Under the pieces are notes generated by a model. It made no database searches. It was given only the letters and a program-made list of their open reading frames with translations, and was not told the origin of the DNA. Source: Apoderus coryli (taxonomy: Eukaryota; Arthropoda; Insecta; Coleoptera; Attelabidae). Taken from it: a stretch of DNA of 64,000 nt. Positions 24,531 through 32,100 of this stretch are shown here, one piece after another; the first letter of the stretch is position 1, and each line of letters begins with the position of its first letter. Made by a program: the position numbers and the translations under genes. The DNA is taken from positions 1 through 64,000 of the forward strand of contig CAJVRQ020000094.1 in assembly GCA_911728435.2 (NCBI GenBank). The letters are read 5' to 3'.

Positions 24531-25038
24531 TTGCAGACCTATTTTTGCGCATGGTAGACTCCACTAATACGTATCTGATAGCAAAAATTTTGATAGGGAG
24601 TTAAAGAGTAAAGATGGGATTAGGTATTGAAGTATTTTGAAGTTGAAATATTGGATAGTTAGTTCAAAAACAGAGTTAGAAAATCATCATATTTCGCTTT
24701 GCAGGCATAATTTTGCGCATGGTAGACGCCACTAAGACGTATCTGCTAGCAAAAATTTTCATAGGGTTTTAAAGACCAAAGATGGGATTAGGTAATGAAG
24801 TATTTTCAAGCGGAAAGATTAAATAGTTAACTCATAAATTGAGTTCAAACATGGGTAATTTTTTCAAATTTACAGATATATTTTTGTGGATGGAAATCTC
24901 CACTAATACGTATCTGGTAGCAAAAATTTTAATAGGGTCTTAAAGATTAAGGTTTGGATTAGGTAATAAGGTATTTTGAGGCTACAACAATAAATAATTA
25001 CTTAATAAATTGAGTTCAAAGTCAGCAACTTTTTCCTC
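24531..25038 (+). repeat. Three tandem subterminal repeats of 168-171 bp
   Basis: Three diverged copies start at 24531, 24699 and 24870. Shared landmarks in order: TTGCAG or TTACAG, then TTTTGCGCATGGTAG, then CCACTAATACGTATCTG, then TAGCAAAAATTTT, ATAGGG, TTAAAGA, GGATTAGGTA and GTATTTT. Copy 3 is the most diverged (TTTTTGTGGATGG). Subterminal repeats of this kind often serve as transposase binding sites, so this array next to the left terminus may play that part; this is inference. I see no matching array at the right end, so the element would be asymmetric. Confidence 0.85.
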
Positions 25039-25760
25039 ATTTTGTGCTATGATTCTAATATTTAATAATGATAATATTACTTTATTACCTAATTTATATA
25101 TTTAACAATCACTTGTAATTAAAATTGTTCGTGAAAACTTTCTGTATTAGACAATATCCATATATAAAAAAACCCTCATATTTCTCTTCAAATATCCGCC
25201 ATTTTCTTATATTTTTTTTATAACTGTAGCCAACAAACAAGTAATTAGTAGTTGGGACAGCATTGAAGAGATGGCGCTGTTTATACACAGTGACACAAAA
25301 ATCTAATGGTTTTGTCGTACTTATATTATTAATATTTAGTTATATGTGGTATAGTATATTATGTATATGCGTATGTACTAGGAGTAGGGATTATTAACGT
25401 TAGCCAGGTACAGTAATATCAGAGAATACATAAACATCTATGGTAATATTATGTAGGTATACCTACTGTTAGAGGATAAATACAAGAAGGGATAAAGTAG
25501 TAGTAGTTTGTTACGTTAGTTTATTGGAAATAATACAATTATAATAATTATTAAAATTCTGTTTCGTTACGCAGGTCATATATTTTTGATTATATTATAA
25601 CTAGTCGGGAAAGTTTTAGGGTGACACAACCGATTTTTTATGATCTATAGAGAGAATACAAGAACTCCCGACTGGTAGTTATTATAAAATTATAAGATAC
25701 CCTTGGTAGGGGTTTAAATAGTGTTTAAAATTTCACCAGTTAGGTAGTTGGAACGTATAT
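25039..25760. other. Gene-free AT-rich segment of the island
   Basis: About 720 bp with no open frame of note on either strand and no domain I recognise. Two small structures stand out. One is a perfect 14-bp palindrome GTAGGTATACCTAC at 25453-25466. The other is an imperfect inverted repeat whose arms carry CTAGTCGGGA (left) and TCCCGACTGGTAG (right), at 25592-25610 and 25666-25690. A CAGGG box preceded by TA begins at 25762. Confidence 0.6.
25592..25690. repeat. Short inverted-repeat element, about 99 bp
   Basis: The left arm reads TATAACTAGTCGGGA and the right arm TCCCGACTGGTAGTTATTATA, complementary over most of their length with a small bulge. About 55 bp separate the arms. It could be a tiny relic of a MITE or a simple hairpin. 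No duplicated target is clear. Confidence 0.55.
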
Positions 25761-25885
25761 ACAGGGTTATTCACGCCATACGACACGGAATACTGTGGTT
25801 AAACTATTTAATTTCCTTGAAGTTTTATTCATGGGTTCGATAAAAATGATTTATGGCTACATTTTAAAAATATTGTGAGTCTATA

Positions 25886-25945
25886 CAGGGTGTCCCAAAT
25901 ATGAGAAATTAACCATAGTTGTGTTTTTTTAAATGGAATGCCCTG
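25886..25945. repeat. TA-bounded CAGGG...CCCTG module, 60 bp (outer left)
   Basis: CAGGGTGTCCC at the left and GGAATGCCCTG at the right, each bordered outside by TA, form a small palindromic unit. The segment before the right box reads TTTTTTTAAATGG. The same layout recurs in four other places in the island. Confidence 0.75.
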
Positions 25946-26165
25946 TATATGAATCAATTTCCCGTTCAAAATAAACCTAAATTTCATTAAAGCCCATCTC
26001 ACCTAAACCTGACAGTTTTTTAAATATTTATGTTTTAATAAAAATATAGACATAATTTGAATGAAAAAATTCACACCTATTTGTTTGTTCTTTTTAAGCC
26101 AGTCTAGGCTGATGAATATCTCATCACTTGTTACGCCAAATATAAAAAATCCCCAATACTAAATA

Positions 26166-26244
26166 CAGGGTGTCCAATAATATAACTTATATGAACGTAA
26201 AATTTAATTCTAAATAACTTGTTTATTTCAAATGGAACACCCTG
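26166..26244. repeat. TA-bounded CAGGG...CCCTG module, 79 bp (inner left)
   Basis: CAGGGTGTCCA to TGGAACACCCTG, with TA at 26164-26165 and 26245-26246. The right box is preceded by TTTATTTCAAATGG, close to the outer module. Confidence 0.75.
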
Positions 26245-26640
26245 TATATGAGGTAAAAATTAGATGCACAAGGTAATTCTCTGTCAAATATTATAATACT
26301 TTCCTATGGATAACTCTTGACGTTTTCGTGGAAAATGCACATATTCATAATATTATGCGAATTTTTAATTGAATCTGTTAATTTCATGTAGACCACCCTG
26401 TATTTGATGGTGATGAAATTAATTATCTATTAATCACTATGAGGTTTTCTTATAGATATGTATATTTTTTTAATGTATGGAAAAAGCACATATTGGTATA
26501 GGAAGACTTTTTCAAAATTATATTCGTCAAGTCAGCCATGAGAATTTGACAAACCATAATTTAAACAATAACATAATAAATAAATACATTTTTAACTTAA
26601 ATTAAATAACAAGATATACCTACATAAAAACTGATAAATT

Positions 26641-27071
26641 TTATAATAAATGTTCAAAATGATTGGACTCTAGGCACATTTCAATCCTTTTCTTAATCCT
26701 TCAACAACTTTAATCTGGTGTAACGCTTCTAAACGCTTCATTTATTTGCTCCTTCAAAATTAAAAAAGTTTTCATTTGCGATGATTTTGTTCCTGGCCCA
26801 TTTACAAAATTCAACACGATTTAAAATCAATATTGAAAAGTTCTTGATGCAGTTGCACTGTATTTGGGTGGTATCTTTCGTTAAACTGCCTTAACAGCCT
26901 CTCGAAGACCGCTTTTTTGGGGTGATTTTGCGCCAGGAACCTTTGAGCGTAAACTCGCGATTCCAGTAAAGCGTTTTTGGACCATTCTCCCAGAATAAAA
27001 ATCATGTGTATGCTTTCTCCTTTGGAATAGGTTCGCATTTTTGAATTGAAGTGAATTAAATCAAATGTCAC
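26641..27071 (-). pseudogene. Internally deleted DUF4817-type transposase relic
   Basis: An open stretch of 86 codons (27071 to 26811) starts with a short leader. At the internal Met codon (27036-27038) it begins MRTYSKGESIHMIFILGEW, matching the insect DUF4817 helix-turn-helix domain that heads many IS630/Tc1/mariner-type transposases. NALLESRVYAQRF and FERLLRQF continue it to about residue 65. It then jumps to VQLHQELFNIDFKS, a segment normally much further on, so a second DNA-binding region is missing. After a frame change, RVEFCKWARNKIIANENFF is readable at 26762-26818; in intact relatives this stretch lies just before the first catalytic Asp. A second jump and frame change lead to LKEQINEAFRSVTPD (26713-26757). 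A damaged patch with two stops follows, then KKRIEMCLESNHFEHLL and a stop (26641-26694), the usual C-terminus of the family. All three catalytic acidic residues fall in the deleted core. It is not functional as a transposase. The family assignment is from memory of its motifs. Confidence 0.8.
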
Positions 27072-27472
27072 AGATAAAAAACTGTTTTATGAAAAATTCT
27101 CAACTCTTAGGTAAGAATTTTCAACCGACTATTTGACAGTAAATATTAAATTACAAAAATGTATTCTCTTCTTCTCAAATTCTCATGGCTGACTTGATAA
27201 ATATTATAATTTTGAAAATTCTTCCTCTTATTGCCAATATGTGTGCCTCTTCCATGCAAAATTAAAGATAAGTATACATATCTATAAGAAAACTTTAATT
27301 TTTGCATCATTAAATACAGGGTGGTCTACATGAAACTAAGAGATTCAATTTCAAAATCGCCTAATATCATGAATATGTGCATTTTCCACAAAAACGTCAA
27401 AAGTTATTCATAGGAAAGTATTATAATATTTCACAGATAATTACTTTATGCATCTAATTTTGACCTCTTATA

Positions 27473-27551
27473 CTGGGTGTTCCATTTGAAATAAACAAGT
27501 TATTTAGAATTTAACTTTACGTTCATATAAGTTATATTATTGGACACCCTG
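27473..27551. repeat. TA-bounded module, 79 bp (inner right)
   Basis: Inverted counterpart of 26166-26244, lying between TA at 27471-27472 and TA at 27552-27553. The first box is changed to CTGGGTGTTCC. Confidence 0.75.
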
Positions 27552-27784
27552 TATTTAGTATTGGGGGCTTTTTATATTTAGCGTAACAAGTGATGAGTGG
27601 GTATATTTATCAGCCCAGACTGGCTTAAAAAGAACAAACAATTAGGTGTGAATTTTTTCATTCATATTATGTCTATATTTTTATAAAAATTTAAATATTT
27701 AAAAAACTGTCAGGTTTAGGTGAGATGTACTTTAATGAAAGTTAGGTTTATTTTGAACGGGGAATCTAAAAATATATTCATATA

Positions 27785-27844
27785 CAGGGCATTCCATTTA
27801 AAAAAACACAACTATGATTCATTTCTTATATTTGTGACACCCTG
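27785..27844. repeat. TA-bounded module, 60 bp (outer right)
   Basis: Inverted counterpart of 25886-25945. It begins CAGGGCATTCC and ends GACACCCTG, with TA on both sides. Confidence 0.75.
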
Positions 27845-27859
27845 TAAATACTCACAATA

Positions 27860-28331
27860 CCTAATACCCTACTTAATTTTTTAAATTTTTACTGTTAAAA
27901 TAAGTAATGTACCAATCGTAAATCAAATAGATAGGTACTATGTTAAACCGCATATTAAACTAAAACTTAATTTTTCTCGAAAATGCAGCATTCTATCATC
28001 TTGAGATAAGAATACCTCATATTTCCTAAGAATGATCTCAGAATTCTCGAAAAGTTAGTGACAAAGAAGTTTTTATTAGAAATGTCCGTTGATACCCGTT
28101 TGGACGCCTATGTTCGCATATTTAATTCAGCAGTGTATGGCTAACGAATGCTTCTATTTAGGGAAATATCTTTGTCACCTTTAACTCCAATGGCTAAAGG
28201 CGCTTTCGCTTTCTTTTAAAAACTATAACTGCTTTCGGAAGCAATTTCGCATTAGAAGTTTGCCATGAAATCTGCTCTACAATTTGTGGCTTTCGCTTGG
28301 TCCATTAGTTTCTGGACACATTGTATACTAT
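27860..28331. other. Unassigned island segment between foldback element and duplication
   Basis: About 470 bp without a meaningful open frame. A short inverted pair, GTGACAAAG near 28058 and CTTTGTCAC at 28170-28178, could form a loose hairpin. The GC level is slightly higher than in the AT-rich stretches around it (for example GGCGCTTTCGCTTTC). I recognise no family. Confidence 0.5.
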
Positions 28332-28629
28332 TAGGAAAGACACTCTTTGATGCATGAAATAAACGCCTCATGGTTTTGAAACTGACAAACTAAAACAACA
28401 GGGCTAACCTAATACATTTTGAAAAACACTGCAAGCATACAGGGCGGTCCAAAGAATAGATAAGTATGTATTATCATAGTTAGGAAAGACACTCTTTGAT
28501 GCATGAAAAAAACATCTCATGGTTTTGAAACTGACAAACTAAAACAACAGGGCTAACCTAATACATTTTGAAAAACACTGCAAGCATACAGGTCGGTCCA
28601 AAGAAGAGATAAGCATGTATTATCATAGT
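28332..28629 (+). repeat. 149-bp tandem duplication, two copies
   Basis: Copies 28332-28480 and 28481-28629 begin TAGGAAAGACACTCTTTG and end TTATCATAGT. They differ at only a handful of sites by eye (for example ATAAACGCC against AAAAACATC, and CAGGGCGG against CAGGTCGG), so the duplication is fairly recent. Each copy carries one CAGGG-type box preceded by TA (28440 and 28589). The second copy joins a CACCCTG box downstream. Confidence 0.9.
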
Positions 28630-28655
28630 TCTGGTTTTTTAAATAGAACACCCTG
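28589..28655. repeat. TA-bounded module, 67 bp (outside the foldback element)
   Basis: CAGGTCGGTCC to GAACACCCTG with TA at 28587-28588 and 28656-28657. The interior CATAGTTCTGGTTTTTTAAA resembles the CATAGTTGTGTTTTTTTAAA of the 60-bp module at 25886. It is therefore a further member of the same family and not part of the inverted arms. Confidence 0.65.
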
Positions 28656-29121
28656 TATTGGAGTATTTAATAGTCCCTCAAAAATAACTGGGATTCAGTT
28701 TAAGGTGTCATATACCTATGTTTTACGGTTTTCACACAAATCATCAATTTGTGAAAATTTAGAGGCTTGGCAAAAAAATAATATGTTGAAAATATTTAAA
28801 AATCTTGACTATTTATCGTAAATAAAACCAGTTTTTTTACATTCATCCTTTTTATGTATAATAGTATATAACTATAACTGGTCTAAGCGAAGATAAGCAT
28901 CGAACGTATAAGAATGCTAGCACAAAAAAGAATGTGAAAATAATTTACGCAAAATAGAAATATGATATTTTGTGCCACTATGTATTAATTTTTGGCGACA
29001 CCTATTGAGGAGAAGAATGTATTAAAATATTCTAGAAAATTACTCTAAGTTAAGAAATGAATAATTTGATATTCAATGAGATTCACTAGCGCCACCATCG
29101 GACATTTTTGTAAGTAACCAT
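28656..29121. other. Right end of island, no gene seen
   Basis: About 465 bp. A 68-codon frame starts at 28615, inside the duplicated repeat, and ends at 28821. It is built from repeat sequence and has no domain I know, so I do not call it a gene. The rest is AT-rich and includes CTAGCGCCACCATCGG near the right terminus. There is no counterpart of the left-hand 168-bp repeats. Confidence 0.5.
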
Positions 29122-29135
29122 TTCAGATTCCCCTC
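29122..29135 (-). repeat. Right terminal inverted repeat of TTAA element
   Basis: TTCAGATTCCCCTC, the complement of GAGGGGAATCTGAA. It agrees with the left end at 11 of 14 positions and abuts TTAA. Confidence 0.75.
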
Positions 29136-29139
29136 TTAA
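29136..29139. other. TTAA target-site duplication, right
   Basis: TTAA directly after the island end CCCCTC. Satellite sequence GCATAAAAAAGC resumes in phase. Confidence 0.9.
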
Positions 29140-32100
29140 GCATAAAAAAGCAAATTAGAACGAATTAGAGCGTTTTGTTACTAAAATTTTGTTATTTAGA
29201 ATTAAACTTTTCAAATGGCTCCCAAAAAGCTGTTTTCTCACTTGGAATTTAAAAGTAAATTTTATTAGTCTAAAGAAATTAGATTAAGCATAAAAAAGCA
29301 AATTAGAACGATTTAGAGCGTTTTGTTACTAAAATTTTGTTATTTAGAATTAAACTTTTCAAATGGCTCCCAAAAAGCTGTTTTCTCACTTAGAATTTAA
29401 AAGTAAATTTTATTAGTGAAAATAAGTTAGATTAAGCATAAAAAAGCAATTTAGAACGAATTAGCGCGTTTTGTTACTAAAATTTTGATATTTAGAATTA
29501 AACGTTCAAATGGCTCCCAAAAAGCTGTTTTCTCACTTAGAATTTAAAAGTAAATTTTATTAGTCAAAAGAAATTAGATTAAGCATAAAAAAGCAAATTA
29601 GAACGAATTAGAGCGTTTTGTTACTAAAATTTTGTTATTTAGAATTAAACGTTTCAAATGGCTCCCAAAAAGCTGTTTTCTCACTTAGAAATTAAAGGTA
29701 AATTTTATTAGTCAAAAGAAATTAGATTAAGCATAAAAAAGCCAATTAGAACGAATTAGAGCGTTTTGTTACTAAAATTTTGTTATTTAGAATTAAACTT
29801 TTCAAATGGCTCCCAAAAAGCTGTTTTCTTACTTAGAATTTAAAAGTAAATTTTATTAGTGAAAATAAGTTAGATTACGCGTAAATAAGCAATTTACAAC
29901 GAATTAGCGCGTTTTGTTACTAAAATTTTGTTATTTAGAATTAAACGTTCAAATGGCTCACAAAAAGCTGTTTTCTCAATTAGAATTTAAAAGTAAATTT
30001 TATTAGTGAAAATAAGTTAGATTAAGCGTAAATAAGCAATTTAGAACGAATTAGCGCGTTTTGTTACTAAAATATTGATATTTAGAATTAAACGTTCAAA
30101 TGGCTCCCAAAAAGCTGTTTTCTCACTTAGAATTTAAAAGTAAATTTTATTAGTCAAAAGAAATTAGATTAAGCATAAAAAAGCAAATTAGAACGAATTA
30201 GAGCGTTTTGTTACTAAAATTTGGTTATTTAGAATTAAACTTTTCAAATGGCTCTCAAAAAGCTGTTTTCATACTTAGAATTTAAAAGTAAATTTTATTA
30301 GTGAAAATAAGTTAGATTAAGCGTAAATAAGCAATTTACAACGAATTAGCGCGTTTTGTTACTAAAATTTTGTTATTTAGAATTAAACGTTCAAATGGCT
30401 CCCAAAAAGCTGTTTTCTCACTTAGAATTTAAAAGTAAATTTTATTAGTGAAAATAAGTTAGATTAAGCGTAAATAAGCAATTTACAACGAATTAGCGCG
30501 TTTTGTTACTAAAATTTTGTTATTTAGAATTAAACGTTCAAATGGCTCACAAAAAGCTGTTTTCTCAATTAGAATTTAAAAGTAAATTTTATTAGTGAAA
30601 ATAAGTTAGATTAAGCGTAAATAAGCAATTTAGAACGAATTAGCGCGTTTTGTTACTAAAATATTGATATTTAGAATTAAACGTTCAAATGGCTCCCAAA
30701 AAGCTGTTTTCTCACTTAGAATTTAAAAGTAAATTTTATTAGTCAAAAGAAATTAGATTAAGCATAAAAAAGCAAATTAGAACGAATTAGAGCGTTTTGT
30801 TACTAAAATTTTGTTATTTAGACTTAAACTTTTCAAATGGCTCCCAAAAAGCTGTTTTCATACTTAGAATTAAAAAGTAAATTTTATTAGTGAAAATAAG
30901 TTAGATTAAGCGTAAATAAGCAATTTACAACGAATTAGCGCGTTTTGTTACTAAAATTTTGTTATTTAGAATTAAACGTTCAAATGGCTCCCAAAAAGCT
31001 GTTTTCTCACTTAGAATTTAAAAGTAAATTTTATTAGTGAAATGAAATTAGATTAAGCATAAAAAAGCAAATTAGAACGAATTAGAGCGTTTTGTTACTA
31101 AAATTTTGTTATTTAGAATTAAACGTTTCAAATGGCTCCCAAAAAGCTGTTTTCTCACTTAGAATTTAAAAGTAAATTTTATTAGTCAAATGAAATTAGA
31201 TTAAGCATAAAAAAGCAAATTAGAACGAATTAGAGCGTTTTGTTACTAAAATTTTGTTATTTAGAATTAAACGTTTCAAATGGCTCCCAAAAAGCTGTTT
31301 TCTCACTTAGAAATTAAAAGTAAATTTTATTAGTCAAAAGAAATTAGATTAAGCATAAAAAAGCAAATTAGAACGAATTAGAGCGTTTTGTTACTAAAAT
31401 TTTGTTATTTAGAATTAAACTTTTCAAATGGCTCCCAAAAAGCTGTTTTCTCACTTAGAATTTAAAAGTAAATTTTATTAGTCAAATGAAATTAGATTAA
31501 GCATAAAAAAGCAAATTAGAACGAATTAGAGCGTTTTGTTACTAAAATTTTGTTATTTAGAATTAAACGTTTCAAATGGCTCCCAAAAAGCTGTTTTCTC
31601 ACTTAGAAATTAAAAGTAAATTTTATTAGTCAAAAGAAATTAGATTAAGCATAAAAAAGCAAATTAGAACGAATTAGAGCGTTTTGTTACTAAAATTTTG
31701 TTATTTAGAATTAAACGTTTCAAATGGCTCCCAAAAAGCTGTTTTCTCACTTAGAAATTAAAAGTAAATTTTATTAGTCAAAAGAAATTAGATTAAGCAT
31801 AAAAAAGCAAATTAGAACGAATTAGAGCGTTTTGTTACTAAAATTTTGTTATTTAGAATTAAACTTTTCAAATGGCTCCCAAAAAGCTGTTTTCTTACTT
31901 AGAATTTAAAAGTAAATTTTATTAGTGAAAATAAGTTAGATTACGCGTAAATAAGCAATTTACAAAGAATTAGCGCGTTTTGTTACTAAAATTTTGTTAT
32001 TTAGAATTAAACGTTCAAATGGCTCCCAAAAAGCTGTTTTCTCACTTAGAATTTAAAAGTAAATTTTATTAGTGAAAATAAGTTAGATTAAGCGCAAATA

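Larger units (their letters stand above)
25871..26549 (+). repeat. Left arm of long inverted repeat
   Basis: This arm pairs with 27175-27859 in reverse. Landmarks found in both arms include TTTTTTTAAATGGAATGCCC, CACCTAAACCTGACAG, TTTTTAAGCCAG, CAAGTGATGAG (complement), GAACGTAAA, and CAAGTCAGCCATGAGAATTT at the inner end. Matching blocks are mostly identical by eye, with scattered substitutions and small indels. Weak similarity may extend inward to about 26610. The arm contains two smaller TA-bounded palindromic modules. Confidence 0.85.
25886..27844. mobile_element. Foldback element with Tc1/mariner-type ends, nested in the island
   Basis: Both ends read CAGGGTGTC inward, preceded on each side by TA (25884-25885 and 27845-27846). 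This is the pattern expected for the TA-duplicating IS630/Tc1/mariner superfamily. The ends are part of unusually long inverted arms of about 0.68 kb, and the unpaired middle carries a transposase relic on the minus strand. The inverted match actually continues 9 bp past the TA on both sides (TATTGTGAG at 25871 and its complement ending at 27859), so the true boundary may be a little further out. The element cannot supply its own transposase, since the catalytic region is gone. Confidence 0.7.
27175..27859 (-). repeat. Right arm of long inverted repeat
   Basis: Reverse-complement partner of 25871-26549, beginning with the complement of CAAGTCAGCCATGAGAATTT and ending CTCACAATA. It has accumulated its own changes: one box reads CTGGGTGTTCC where the left arm has CAGGGTGTTCC in complement. 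The arms are therefore not recently copied from each other. Confidence 0.85.
24508..29135. mobile_element. Non-autonomous TTAA-targeting DNA transposon (4628 bp)
   Basis: The only non-satellite DNA in the window, inserted inside one monomer. Direct evidence: TTAA on both sides; ends GAGGGGCGTTTGAA and, read inwards from the right, GAGGGGAATCTGAA, which agree at 11 of 14 positions; a clean empty-site satellite sequence if removed. TTAA duplication is known for piggyBac elements and for Sola3. The GAGGGG end is unlike the CCC-type end of the original piggyBac, so I leave the superfamily open. No open frame for a matching transposase is present, so it must have been mobilised in trans or has lost its gene. 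It holds left subterminal repeats, a nested foldback element with a Tc1/mariner-like relic, and a 149-bp duplication. No copy exists elsewhere in the array, so it is probably younger than the surrounding amplification. Confidence 0.8.

Noticed and set aside
25453..25466. Perfect 14-bp palindrome GTAGGTATACCTAC as a regulatory site
   Set aside because: No gene is nearby, and simple GTAGGTA-type palindromes are common in many insect genomes. Kept only as a note in the segment description.
28058..28178. GTGACAAAG / CTTTGTCAC inverted pair as terminal repeats of another element
   Set aside because: The arms are 9 bp with no target duplication and no shared extension, which is within chance for AT-rich DNA.
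28615..28821. 68-codon plus-strand frame in the island
   Set aside because: It starts within the 149-bp duplication and runs through a transposon-end module. No domain or signal is recognisable and no conserved context exists.
24508..29135. Host gene or exon captured in the island
   Set aside because: The only protein similarity I recognise is the transposase relic. Remaining frames are short and fall in repeats.
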